In this document: one piece after another, positions 34,229 to 46,606 of the stretch
How positions within the stretch are numbered: the first letter of the stretch is position 1
Layout of the letters: the number at the start of each line of letters is the position of its first letter
Source of the DNA: Crossaster papposus
Taxonomy: Eukaryota; Echinodermata; Asteroidea; Velatida; Solasteridae
Direction of reading: 5' to 3'
Assembly (NCBI GenBank): GCA_037893245.1
Contig: JBAIAA010000450.1
Coordinates: 124,001-188,000 of the forward strand
Length of the DNA stretch: 64,000 bases
Notes under the pieces: generated by a model
The model's database searches: none
Told to the model about the DNA's origin: nothing
Seen by the model: the letters and a program-made list of their open reading frames with translations, nothing else
Position numbers and translations under genes: made by a program

Positions 34229-37200
34229 ACCTTGTCTGCAGAGTTAAACAAAAAACACATCCCTATACGTACAGCGTCGTGCAGCTGAGATGCCCCTGGG
34301 TCGGTATACCGAGACAAATCCCCTTCTATTTTGTCATCGCGGAAAAATCAACATAAGAGGGTAAACTTTGAGGTCAGGCCAAAACGGTGCCACAAACTGT
34401 TACCCCGAATCCGCGGAACCCGGCCCCCGTCAACCCTACGGTCGTGTCACATGCTTGCCCCGGCCCGGTACAGAGCGTCGACCGCTTGATACATACTCTC
34501 TCGGTGTTTTCCTATTAGCAGTTGCCAGCTTCCTGATGCGCGTATACGAGGATTTCTTTTTTGATAGTTATCGCATATTGCACCCGTGGGAGACGAAGCA
34601 AGAATCGAGGGGGGAGGACAGGGAAAGGACGGACTGGAGGGGAAAACGGGACGCAGAGCTAGATCAACAAAGATGGTTATACGGAACAATAGGATTTACC
34701 AGCTACAAGCCGAAGGCCGTAAGTCGCCTGTATACACACATAGCGAACGGAGGCTGGATTTAAACCGTTAAGCATTGGAGCTATCGGCTCATGCCAGACC
34801 AGAGCATTCTCTTCTGCTCTTACGTCTTGACAACATGCCCCGCATCGTTAAATCAGAGTGTTTACTCAAGTGCCGCGGCCTGTCACAACCTCCGGTGTGA
34901 ACGAGGGGAAACCTGCAATAATTTGTAACAGTGAATTCCGTCTTTTTTCCGGAGTCGGCGGTTCAATGCTAACATTTTCATGTTTGTTTTACCTCTATTT
35001 TACCTCTCTTGCGATGATTCCAGTGAAATGTCAATAGCGCCACCTATTGACTATGTGAAATACTATAACCTAACCCATTATCCACTAAGCTACCGTGAGA
35101 GGTCAACAGAAGCCGTTTTCCAAAGTGCTTTAATGCACCTTTGGGCTACGTGTAACTAGTTGAATGAGCAATAACAATGTATTAGTGTCACTGAATAATC
35201 ATGACGCGAGGGGTCTAGAGCCGCCCATTTATGATAATTCCCCCTAACCCTACTAGGAAAAAATTACGCCGGCGGGCCTCAGAAATCTGAACAATGTTGT
35301 CCAATAGATTGACGGCTGGACGTCACGTGCCAGTCATGTTATTTGCTATTGTTTGTTTGCGTTTCTATACTTTGTACATTAATAGGTTCATTCTAATGCT
35401 ATTCAACGACACTCCTTATTTAATTAGCGTGGTACACACTTTTATTTTACTTTAATAATTTTGAGCAAATATCTTTGTCAACTCTTGTTTGTTGGTCTGT
35501 TTGTTTGATTGATTGGCAAAGTACGCTGACTTCTCTCGGAAAGAGACTTTCTTTATAATTATTAAAGCGGTACTTCAGCTCACTACAAAATAAAAAGCAG
35601 CAACAAAACCCCTTCCAATTCGAAATGCAAGCTTCACTTCACTTGTGAGTCGTAATTTCAGTGATTAAAGTCCATTTGGTTGCCAATTAAAGCAGGATCT
35701 GTGTTGGTACCAAATATCGGATATTGAGGAAATGACAGGCCTGTCTTTATTGGTTTGTGGAGTCGCGGTAAGGCGTAGCCGATTATGATCCAATTAATAC
35801 CTGTTTTTTCTCGCCTTACTCGACGTTTTTTATTGTGGAAACGAGGATTTTGTTATAACCAGCCCCGAACCCGTGTTGTTGGTTTTGTATTGGGCTGCAA
35901 TTGATACAGGATTGGACCGAAGAGCTTCATTTGGCTTTGCCCTGGTAATATAATTACGGTTGAAATTAATGACGCTTTCACAACTGAGCGCAAGGCGTCT
36001 TTGACCGCAGTACTTAAAGCAAGCTCTGTGAAGTGTGTTTCGCAGACCGCCAGCTTGCTGTGTTCACACCGTCGCTATATAACGTGTCCGACATTGTCAC
36101 CATAAGATTGCGCTGCACTGGCTATATATCGAATTAACTTTAATCAGATACAAATGGCGTGGGGTGAGTAGTATTATGACATCAGTGGTATGAGTTGTGT
36201 TGATTGGACAACATAATGCGCCTATAATTAGGTGCCTCACGCGCTTCGCGCGTGAAAGACTTCAACCAAACCGGTGTCTTATGATATGTTGGACGCTTTC
36301 TTTTCATGAAATCCGTTCATTTTGACGTGTTTATGGCGCTGGTGCGTTTCTTTGCTGCTCTGTGTAATAGGGACATGTGCATTACAGTCACTGAATCTGT
36401 TTGTATTCTGGGGTCCAATATTTCACGCGACACTAGATTTCAAACTCCTCAGTCAAGCTAAGTATAGATACGTCGATGCATCATTTTTTCATTTCAGTTT
36501 TATTAACGTTTTGGTTAAAAAAACAAGCACGCAACATAATTAATTAGGGCCTAGAAACAAAATTTTCATAGTTAAAGATTCAATAGAAATGGTGTGAAAA
36601 TTCAAGTAAATATGACAGTTCGATATTCGCACTATAATATTTATTATTAAACTTGAAAATAATAAAAACAGAAGGTAATTTCAGTTTGAAAAAAGGGCAT
36701 TACACGAGGAAGTATTTTTGTTCGGCTGCGATTGGAAGTGCTTTTAATGGGCCTAGCAGCAGATGAGCAAATGAAATAACACAATCCACTCAGACTAAAA
36801 CTAGGAATAGATCATTTATCAATCACGGAGCGTTATTTTAGCAATGTACACATTGTACATGGATCCTGCCTATTATAATGAGCCTTGGTTTGTTTAGGTT
36901 CAACCATACACCCGTTTAACATTCACACTTTGCCACATGTAACAAGTGTCGGGGAAAACAAATGTTACCAAAATGTTGCTTCTAGTAACAGTCTCGAGGC
37001 GTATTTGTGTGTTTCTTTTAACGACCCTTCGATCTTACGGCCCTAACAAAAATTATGTCCCCTTTCCCATATTCACAAGTAGGGAATGTATAGGGCGAAG
37101 GAAATTAGCAGGGAATCTCTTGGCGCAAGTGAAAAACAGTGAACTGAATCGGGGTACCATTCGGCAAATTACCCGGATTAACGTGACTTTCAGACTATGA

Positions 37201-37340
37201 AACTGACTATTGCACATGCGTAATGAGGCTAATTAGTGACCGGTCACGTGAGAGGGTCTAGCCAATCATAATAATAATTTGCCACTCATGCATTGTGCAC
37301 AGATTCCTTGCATATGTTTGCATATCATTATCATTTTTTT
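34229..37340. other. No gene seen; weak promoter-like block at 35.9-36.17 kb
   Basis: The 131-codon frame at 34.37-34.76 kb lies in a GC-rich patch, has an 80-codon frame opposite, and matches no family. ATGGCGTGGG|GTGAGT at 36154-36169 is a donor-like site just after an ATG. A perfect GC palindrome lies at 36238-36256. Confidence 0.4.
36238..36256. repeat. Perfect short stem-loop TCACGCGC...GCGCGTGA
   Basis: Eight-base perfect arms flank a three-base loop. A downstream U-run, as in a bacterial terminator, is absent and would not apply in this genome. Probably incidental or part of a worn repeat. Confidence 0.6.
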
Positions 37341-37354
37341 GGAGGGGGGAGGGA

Positions 37355-37377
37355 GGGGGGGGGGGGGGGGGGGGGGG
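37355..37377. repeat. Poly-G tract, 23 bases
   Basis: Preceded by GGAGGGGGGAGGGA, so the whole G-rich patch spans about 36 bases. Confidence 0.9.
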
Positions 37378-37811
37378 AGTGGGTAAAAAGGACTAGGCCC
37401 TTTCACCGCCTACCGTATAGGCCTACGTTTCATGCATATTTATTTATTTTTTGTCTATTTTGGCGGGAGCTTCTGATTCGTTGGAAGGCTCAATTTGGCT
37501 GCTCATTGCGGTCGTTGAGATTTTTTGATGATTTTCTTGTTTTCTTCATATTATTAGTCATTACAATAACATTACCCGCAGCCCTCGGCTGCTATTACGG
37601 CAAGTCAAAATATAGAACATTACAATCGATCATTTTAATGTCGTTTAACTTTAGGGATCCGGCCATGCACTAGAGAGAGAAAAAGGCAGGCGGCGTTAAA
37701 AGGCTCATCAATGCAAACATAGTCATGAATAATTCATGAGCGCGCCGGGGTGAACGACCGGGTGAGCTCCCACGGCGTTGCTGATGGCGAACGAGACATT
37801 GACGATGGAAG

Positions 37812-37851
37812 TTTTTTTTTTTTTTTTTTTTTGGGGGGGGGGGAGGGGGGG
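37812..37851. repeat. Adjacent poly-T and poly-G tracts
   Basis: Twenty-one T are followed directly by 11 G, an A and 7 G. Such a T-to-G junction can mark an old repeat end or polymerase slippage. Translated frames here are low-complexity only. Confidence 0.9.
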
Positions 37852-37859
37852 ATAACTTG

Positions 37860-39338
37860 GGCTTGTTAGTCGACACTGCAGTCGATCGGTCAGAACGAAT
37901 TGATATTGTTACAAGAAGTGAACAATTAAAAGCCCTCCATTGTGTGTTTACAATGAACCTCCATCGTTACCGATACGATTGGACAGTACCGCAAATGTGC
38001 AACATCACCCATGTTTTTTGGTTTACACCAGCTTAATACAAATTATCATTACAGACATCACGGTGTTTTGGTGCGTTTCATTTCCTTTTGTACTTCCGTC
38101 AAATGCAAAGAAAACGTCTTTCGTTTGTGAGCAAACTTGTAATAAAAACGTGTAGTTCCCCGTCCATGAATTAACATTCAACCATTCGTGCCATTAGGGC
38201 ATATTAAAGAAACTACATGTACATCATGTATACATGTACAGCATCAAACTGCGATTAGACTGAGTTTACTACATGCATCACAGAACATACAAAGAAACGT
38301 GGTTGATTTTAGTGTGAACAAAGTCCGCCATCTTGTTTTGCACTGGTTTTTTTTCCCCTCTTCATATAACCCGCCAAAAGCTGAGCGGGTTAAATGGATG
38401 TCGTCTCCTCATCTATATGCAAATCATCTTGCCATCTTGCACCCTGTAGCTAGGGTGGAAATTCCCCTTGTTTGTCACAAGCCGTGTACAGGTTTGTCGC
38501 CCCCCTTTTTTCCCCGCAAGTTTCTCCGTATTTTGGGGAGAGTTTGTTTCCCCGGGTATATTGGGACCATTTAGTTCGGAGGGGGCATCTCCTTATTGTG
38601 ATGGGTTTCGTAAAAAAAAAAAGACTTCGGGTTGCACTTGTGGCAGTGTTTTTCTCACCGTAACAACAAATTGTCTTCGCGGGGAGGTCAAGTCTGGTAA
38701 CTTTTGTTCTTTCTGGAGAACTTCAACATGCTCTCCCGGGAGGGGGGCGCCGGGGGAAGGGTTGTAAACCCTCACCTCCCAGGAATAATTACTGAAAGCT
38801 GCTATTTTTAGGAAAGAAATAAAATAAGAAAACGGTGTACAACAGTTCTTTCAACAACGTCAAGTCCAAACTATAGTAAAAGATCCTCGATTCAAAGGGA
38901 TGGCTATGACAAAAAGGTTTACACGAGGACGTGAACTGATAAATTTGCAATACGCGGCTGTTCAAGAATTTGTTTATAGTGTTGACAATGAAAATTTAAA
39001 AACACTTTAACATTAAAACTTTCACTTTAACATTTCAAATACTTCTTGGAATCTGGGCATTTGTGTATAAAAATGTAAACCGTTGCGCCATTACTTGCAG
39101 TGAACACACGAAACGCTTACAGGTTTTCATTTCTCGAATAAACCGAGAGGGCGTTGAAAGAATACATTGGTTTTGAATAAACATTATGGTAAGAAGGATA
39201 AAATCTCAAGTTTACCTGTGGTCATTATTTTACTCAGGCTATTAAAATGACTACACAGTTTCAACTTAATTAGACGACTCACAACAGCCACCGGGCTGAA
39301 GAGTTGAATATTGAATCAATATAACGATTGTGAGACCA
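37860..39338. other. No gene seen
   Basis: GC-rich patch at 38.45-38.77 kb with overlapping frames in both directions and no family match. Otherwise AT-rich. Confidence 0.45.
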
Positions 39339-39567
39339 TGGACCGATTTCATAGAGCTTAAGCACCAACAACCTTGCTTAGTAAATCAAGGAGCCAAAAT
39401 TCCATGTGATTGTTAAATGCTAAGCTAACAACAGCTAAATACCAATCACACTACTACTATACATCACATGGAACTGTTCTGCGTGGTAAGCTGGTTTTAC
39501 TATAAGCAAGGTTTCTTTGTGCTTAAGTATAATTTGTGCTTATAAGCAGCTCTAGAAATTGGCCCCT
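39339..39567. mobile_element. Small MITE with GGSSCAATTTC-type ends
   Basis: The left end GGACCGATTTCATAGAGCTT and the reverse complement of the right end, GGGGCCAATTTCTAGAGCTG, match with few changes. Both lead into GCTTA(TA)AGCAC. The inside also has inverted blocks (TTCCATGTGATT and ATCACATGGAA). I recall similar ends as widespread in marine deuterostome genomes, but cannot assign the family here. Confidence 0.65.
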
Positions 39568-40014
39568 GAATTATTGACAGAAATAATGCACACTCGTTTA
39601 ACCGGTGTAATTTTAACGACCAGTGTAATATTAACGACCGGTGTAATATTAACACCGCCACTGATACATAAATTATAACTTAAGGTCAGCTTTATCATCG
39701 ATATTGCCAAAAGTGAAGAATTCATTTCAGTATGTGGCATTTCAGCCATCAACACCGATTCTGTTTTTGGCTGGTAGAGCTAGCTCGCGGTCGATGTCTC
39801 CTCGATCCTCTGCTATACACAACAGGCGGAATTATCCCCTGCGGCCCGGGCCCATCCATAACCGTCATCCCGGGGCGAATGGATTGGCAGGATTAGCACG
39901 GTACAGAACTTCTTAATACGCTCCCCTGTACAATCCATCAGTTCCAACACACGAACACACACACGGACAACTCCGAGACAAACATACAGGGGACCAGAAC
40001 GGAGGAGTCGGGGA

Positions 40015-40041
40015 GGGGGGGGGGGGGGGGGGGGGGGGGGG
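40015..40041. repeat. Poly-G tract, 27 bases
   Basis: An uninterrupted run of 27 G inside a GC-rich block (39.78-40.45 kb). The proline-rich reverse frames across it are artefacts of the run. Confidence 0.9.
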
Positions 40042-40484
40042 AGCAGCCTATGGCCCTCAAGGCTGTGTTCGTTTGACGCATCCATATATACGCCGTTTCC
40101 GAAATCTGCGAGAAAAGGCGGGAGGCTATTTCGCAGGTTTTGCGTTTCCAACCCCACGATTCCTGTTCCAAAGCCGGCCGGCCGTGTGTGTATATGCGGC
40201 CTCGGGGGTTGAGAACAGGCCTTGGCTCAGTGCGTGGATGGAACAGCTTAAGCAACTGCTCACGTCGCGTCCAGTGTCACAGACTGTTGAAAATAACACA
40301 AGAAACAGGGGATATATGGAGAGTGTGTTGGTGAGAAGATCGAGAGGCTTTCGTTTTGGGGATAGCGGTTCTCGCTCCGCTGTAATTCAATACACTTCTG
40401 AAAACCACCGTTTGTCTTGCAAATCCCTTCCGCGCCGACGTTGTGGTAATTAACGCTACTCGAAGTTGACGCAACTCGTCACCG

Positions 40485-40785
40485 TTTTCACGAAGAGACA
40501 CACTTATCAAAAAATAACTTTATTTTGCGATTTCGAATTCTTTTCACTATTTTACTTTGAAAAACACTTTACTTAACTATTTTGACATGATTCTGCGAGC
40601 AAAACATTATTAATTAGCAAAATACGTTAATAATGCAAGGGGCAGGAATCTCAATAAAGGCATTTTGCCTTTTTCACGAAGAGACGCGAACAAAGTGCCA
40701 CTTGAACTCGTACAAAACGTGAATTGCATGGAAAGGCGTAAAAGTATAGGTCAACTCAGATTTTCGTTTTTCACGAAGAGCCACA
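40485..40785. repeat. Three dispersed TTTTCACGAAGAG motifs
   Basis: TTTTCACGAAGAG followed by MCRC occurs at 40485, 40671 and 40768. Exact 13-base recurrence three times within 300 bp is unlikely by chance. The intervening DNA is not obviously duplicated. Could be spaced binding sites or remnants of a longer tandem repeat. Confidence 0.6.
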
Positions 40786-40949
40786 CACTTTTGTTACATT
40801 TTCGGTTTAAAACAGAAAGGGCGCCAATGTAGAAAACGTCCCCTTCTTTTAAAATCCGGGTACTTGTTTTTGTTCTAAGATGAGACGAGACGAGGGGATA
40901 AGACGAGGGGCGATAATTCCTAGGAAAACACCGCATTTGATGCAAGGTT

Positions 40950-43080
40950 TATAGCTTCAGCATTATCATGATATCAATGACATTATATAAAAATAGAACA
41001 CTGTATTCCCCAAGGACGTATCATAATGGTACCTTTTTATTAATAATTATGTGCCAACCGATTTTTTGTCCGAATACTTCTACAACCTGTTGTATCATTG
41101 GTGCTAGAAGAAGCACCTGAATTTGGTCAACCAGCATTTGACAACACTGTGTTCCATTGCCATTTCCTTGCCTTTGGCAGTAGGTTTTGGAGGTATATGG
41201 ATCGTCCCCTCATATCATCTTTTGAGGGTTTATAGTGAGAAGACGCTGGATAAGAAAGTTACAAATAAGCAATTTACTTCAACTTCCAAGGGTTTGTTTC
41301 ATGCCTTTATGTTGGGTAAAATGATCATTAGATAAAACCCCCAAATATTTCTTTTGGTGAACGATGATCTTGGTTAATCTAACCTCGATCGTTCATCACC
41401 CTAACCCTTTCATTATACCACCTGTTCCTATCGACTTTAAACACAGCGCCCTGGTACAGCGGTTGACATCAGTCGAATCCAACCGTTTTGATCTTGTTCG
41501 TACCGCTTTAATTTGCTCGATTTTGTCCCTCTCCATACCAAAATTAGTCGCAAAATCCGGTATAGGACCCATGTTGCTCGGCTTAAGCCCTCGGTAAGAT
41601 GGCTTGGGTCCTTGCTGGTGTCTGCTTTCTACGGTCCTCGCCCCGGTAGCGCCTCGATGTCTGGGGTCGGATCCTCACGGTAAAGAAAACTCACCGTGGT
41701 AGGGTCGGATCACCTTACCCCCACCATGAAAAGGATAAAAGACAGGCGAAAGACAGTAATTTCGTAAGAGAAAATGCATCAGTTGTCAAGAAGTGGTCAT
41801 CAGTTGGGGAGGATCTACTGCGATTATAGGCTACTAGGTTTATCTGGAGTGATATACCGGGAAGGTTTCGGGAGCGTGTTAGGGCCAGGTCGGCAGTTCA
41901 AAATGTCCCTGGACTCCCGGTCTTATAGCTTTCTGAGGGTGACTCACTCATGTGGCCGACATCTGAAGCACGACTGATCTTCATCCTGGAAATGGTGATC
42001 TGTCGTGGCTGTTCTAATTCCGAACAGCAGTGGCCACGGTAATTAAGAAGTTGGCCAACTTTTTTGCATTTGTGAGTCAAGAACGTATGGAGTACGGGAT
42101 TTCCAATCTGAGTCTCCTTAAAGTATAAAACAACAAGCCGTTACAATTGATTCGATTATACCAAAAAAATAAATAATAATAATATAGGTTTACATTATTG
42201 TTTGTGGGTAGAACAATAGTGCTACTTGATGCATGTGTTTTGGCAAATGCTGTATTAGCAAATTACTTTGTTTTGGTGGTTTTGCCGGTTACTTGGGTAA
42301 GTATCCCCTCTATGCGGTATCACACAAGGCCATGCTAAAACATGGCTGCCACGTCTAGAATATTCAAAAGGAAAACATGCATCCAAATTAGTCTGGACGA
42401 TACAGCGACATGAATCCATTCTGACAAAAATAGTTATCACTCTTAGTCTTAATTGCATGGCCGCGTATTTACGTATGTTCGTCACTCGTTGAGTACGAGG
42501 ATGTACGAGTGACCCGAGATCGTTCGTTTACTCTCACGTAATGCGCATGTGCAACTTTCCCCGATTTAGAGGTACGAGTTCGAGTAAGTTATCGAACACG
42601 CTGAAGGTGTGGGTGTAAGAAGGTGTGATCATGGTGTGATATTTAATGGTTAACTCAATGGGATTCCCTGCACTCGTGGGTTTGCCACCATAAATGAGTG
42701 TGGTCTCAGTTGAGTTTGTCTTGCTACAAGGTGGTATGTTTTCGTCACCTATCATTTCCCTTCATTCGTGAGGTCAAGTTTGCACAGGTTTCCTGTGACC
42801 ACGTGCTGGAGGGCGGAACACCACCGATACGTCTCTGGCTAGCCTAACGCTCAGTAAAACGCTCCGTGAGGCATATTTTCATGTCATTAGCATGTTACGG
42901 AGGTGAGACTGGCAATTACACGTATGTTGGTTTCATGCGAGTACGGCCTAATTGCTGCGAAGACGACGCAGGTCGAGTTGGTGAGGTCGAGTTGGTGATG
43001 ATCTGACGTTTATGGTGACAAGGGTTACATTGATGGCAGTGATATTAAGGGATGATAATGGTGAAGGGACGGATCCACAA
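40950..43080. other. No gene seen
   Basis: Mixed composition. Two sites reading ACTCACCGTGG (here at 41.69 kb, also at 11.24 kb) would be donor-like on the reverse strand. Frames of 60-77 codons match nothing. Confidence 0.45.
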
Positions 43081-43087
43081 ATCAGGC

Positions 43088-43102
43088 GGGGGGGGGGGGG
43101 GG
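43088..43102. repeat. Poly-G tract, 15 bases, after a GGACGGATCCA phrase
   Basis: The phrase GGACGGATCCACAAATCAGGC runs directly into the G run. A related GGGCGGATCTAG occurs at 6.44 kb, suggesting that some G runs may be tied to a short dispersed repeat. Confidence 0.8.
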
Positions 43103-43577
43103 TGCAACTTGTTAAACCGAGCATATCTATACGTTTGGCTTAAGCATTTCTTTCTTGTTTCTATACCTTGGAGAGCCATGCATTGATATTGTTTTGGTAT
43201 GCATCATGATCTATATAAGGTTGGGCGATGTCAGTTCATGTGACAGCGTGTTTTCTGTTCTGTTCTTGTTTGGTTTGCTTTAATGACCGGGTGATACACG
43301 TGTTGTCGTCTGCAATCTCTCATCTTCAGACAACCAAGACTCCACTGAGATACCTCATACCGATGTCTTTGATTGAACATGAGTCAAATCTGTCGTGCGA
43401 CATACACCAATCACATAACGCCGCCGACTGCAGCCTATCCCGTGTATAGCCAGGATAGAAATCAGCGACATCTAAAATTGACAAAAATAACGATCCTGAA
43501 TCAACGAGGCGAGATAGCCAATGCAACCTTGCTAACTGTCTCTTCTGTACTTCCTCTTACTTTTTGCCCGGCGATGA

Positions 43578-43635
43578 CCCCCCCCCCCCCCTCCCCCTCC
43601 CCAAATGCCCCCCCCCCCCTCCCCCTCCCCAAATG
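43578..43635. repeat. C-rich duplicated tract
   Basis: Runs of 14 C and 12 C are each followed by TCCCCCTCCCCAAATGC, giving two tandem units of about 29 bp. Confidence 0.9.
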
Positions 43636-43639
43636 CGAT

Positions 43640-44500
43640 TGATCGACATCATGAGCCCGTTAAACAGGCCTCACCCTCTCGGGAATCCGCGCAAATAAAG
43701 AGGAGCAAAGAACTTAAGAAGTGTCTTTTTGGGACGCGCCGTATACGTATAGTGCGCCGTTACGGGATCGCGCGCGCGTCGTACAGTTTAACTGTTCGCT
43801 CCAACCCTGCTAAGAGTTTTAAACCCAAAAAAATGTGAAAAGCGATTTGAAACGTACCATTCATTCATTCATCGGAGAGAGGTAGAGCATGTCACTTGTG
43901 CCTGTAGGAACGGCTGAAAGCCCGGCGAGAACTGTGTTTGACCGTGACTCGGCGAAGGGAGCGATCGAGCTCGGGGCCGGCATACCTTGAGGCGATCGCT
44001 CGCATGATTAGCTTAGGATGCCGTGTGGTATTCAATCTCATCAGTCACGGCAAATTGCGTCTAGAGGAGCTAAAAACGTGGCGTAAAGCTAGTCTGAACT
44101 CTCTGCTTTCTTAGTTGTTATCAGGCTTGTCTTTAACATTACTTGCAGTGGTGGATAATGACCAACGTAACTCGTGGGACACAGTAATCTACAAATTCAA
44201 TGTATTTCTGGATCGGCCATTTAATCTTCAACCTTGAATCAAACTTGAACAGCAGCATTATAATACATGTTTTCATCCGGGTGAGTATTATTTATATCTA
44301 TATCGAGGGACAATTCTTCTCGATGTTGTCTACATTATGTTAATCCCTCATAATGTTAATACTTACATGTAATACATACATGTAATAGCGTCCTAACCCA
44401 CTGGCATAAATTATTCCTTACCACCTGTCATTTGATTAATTACCTCATATGTTTAGTTATCAGTCTATAAATCATCCCCGTCTTTGTTTTTATCATAAAT
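43640..44500. other. No gene seen
   Basis: GC-rich around 43.65-44.0 kb with several CGATCG/CGCGCG words, then AT-rich. No frame is supported. Confidence 0.45.
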
Positions 44501-44780
44501 ATTAATGTCATCATCATTGTCGCCTGTTGTTGTCACCGTCATTTGTCATAATTTTCGTCGTCTTTGTTACTGTCTTTTTGTCATCGATGTCATTGTCGTC
44601 ATCAAGCACCGTCACCTAATATTGTCAAATTCGTCATCACTGCCATTTAACCTTTTGTCAATGTCGTTGTCGCCTGATTGTCGTTATTTTCTGTCATCGC
44701 TATCGTCGGCAATGTCATTTTCGTCATCAGCGTTGTCACCCATCATTGGATTTGAATTGTAATTTATCACTATTGTCACC
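44500..44780. repeat. Degenerate GTC/ATC trinucleotide-rich region
   Basis: Long stretches of TCATCATCATTGTCGTC-like triplets, interrupted but keeping a three-base bias. The serine-rich 85-codon frame is the translation of this simple sequence. Confidence 0.75.
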
Positions 44781-46255
44781 AATACTCGCGAATAAAAGAT
44801 TTTTATTTCTGTTATATATTAATGTATTTATTAATAGAAATATAGATTAATCTGCTATTTGTTTTAAAATAGACATTTTGACAGAATGAAACGTAACTTT
44901 GAGGAATGATGCGTCTAACCTAAACCACCCCTAATATGTAAGCCGTAGCACCTGCTGTACATCATGTAACATTGTATACATTTTACTGTTAAAAAAGCCA
45001 TTTAAAAATGGCAATGTTAGTAGTATCGGAACCAACCAACCAACTAATGGGACAGTATAAGCAGTGAACCACATACGTACTGTGGGCGGGTTAATGTACC
45101 TTGATCGGTCCCTGTCTACACCCAGAGTTTACTCCCGGACACCCCCATTGTTGTCCCTCTGCCCAGGTCGATATCAAGAAGGCGTTAACGATGAATACCC
45201 AAGTGTGGAAACACTGGCACCCCCCTTCTCTAAACAAGCCGCTGGACAATAGATCCCACGCAGTCTGTGGTTAGGATATCGCCGACGCGTATAGACAACA
45301 AAGCCTAAACATTTTGAATAACCGATTGGTGGAAAAAAAAGGGGGGGGGGGGTATAACTTAAGCACAGAGCTAGGGTTCGATGGCCTTAGCTGTGCTGGC
45401 AGATCGGTTCATAACGTTTTGGATCGATTGCATCGGTTCATCCTCCATGATCGGTTGTAGTAGGTGGGTTTTACACCCACGCCCATTATAGGCTTGTTTG
45501 ATAACATGTAGACGTGTTTTAAAGCTCAGTTGGTATCAGTGGACGTTTTTCCTAAGTTGTGCTTTAATACCGAGGATTACTCAATAATGTTAAAGGGGTA
45601 TTATGTCCTGGAGTAGCCCAATTGGGCTACAAAACGCATTTTGAACAAAATGATTCTCATCGGAAAGATCAATTAAAAGTAGGATATAAGCATTCGCACA
45701 ACCATCCTTATGTTATTCTGGTGTAGAACGTGTTACTGGGGTCCCATTGTTTATTTATTTATTTTTGGTTGGGGAAGGGGGGTGGGGGAGGGGGGGGGGG
45801 GGGGGGGAGGGCGAACGTGAAATAGACGACATTAACATGCAATTGAAATTGGAATTGCCAATTTATCGGTATACACGAGACCCTAATCTACATCTCATCA
45901 GAGTAGCCACCGAGGCATCGTTTTACATGAAGCGTTGACCTCTGACGTCTTCATGACCTCCAACAGAAAGAGTTGATTTTGGATTGGTTGTTTAAGAGTC
46001 AGTCACGGCCAAGGTCAAACAGTCGGCGGAAATAATGCGCATTTTGCTCGCCCCAGCTCAGCACAAATGGGCCGTTCCTTCGACGGCCTCCTCTCGTCTG
46101 CCAAGTCAAGCCCCGAAGGGCCCCAGGGCACATCTTGGCGCCGATCATGCTTAACTTGGGCTGCTTTTGTATTGAGCGGTTAGGTCTGGGTTTGATTTTA
46201 TTATTGTTCTTCTTTAATCAGGCAATTTTATGAATGGTTGTGAGTATAGTCTCGG
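44781..46255. other. No gene seen; two poly-G runs and a short palindrome
   Basis: G runs at 45341-45352 (12) and 45790-45807 (18). A perfect 16 bp palindrome TAGCCCAATTGGGCTA lies at 45614-45629, next to a leader resembling the dispersed repeat of 31.6 kb. Confidence 0.6.
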
Positions 46256-46347
46256 GGCTGCTATACTGATCGCTATTACTGGTTACAGTGGATTGACCCA
46301 CGGCTGCTATACTGATCGCTATTACTGGTTACAGTGGATTGACCCAC
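46256..46347. repeat. Exact 46 bp tandem duplication
   Basis: Two identical 46 bp units (46256-46301 and 46302-46347) start GGCTGCTATACTGATCGC. Identity suggests a recent event or an unstable locus. Confidence 0.95.
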
Positions 46348-46570
46348 TGCTTATACACGCTGCCCAGTCACCGTGATGCGAAACTCGGGTAGTTGGATGT
46401 TGTTGAACTCAGGGAGCCTCGGTTATCATCGGTTATCTTCGGAGCACAGTCGGGTATTTCTATTGTGTTTATTCGATTTGAAGTGTACACGGTTTGGAAT
46501 GGACTTGGTTGAGAAGTACTTAGAGCAGAATTAGAATAAAACTCGCGAAATGGAAACAGTAATGTTCTCG

Positions 46571-46606
46571 TATGTATGCTTTGTATTATAATACAAAGCA
46601 TACATA
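46571..46606. repeat. Perfect 36 bp palindrome
   Basis: Each 18-base half (first half TATGTATGCTTTGTATTA) is the exact reverse complement of the other, with no spacer. No flanking duplication was found. Could be a tiny foldback or the scar of an inverted duplication. Confidence 0.95.

Noticed and set aside
34368-34763. 131-codon forward frame with a hydrophobic stretch
   Set aside because: The sequence resembles no family; a reverse frame covers the same bases; no splice context supports it.
44505-44762. Serine-rich 85-codon frame
   Set aside because: It translates a degenerate TCA/GTC triplet repeat.
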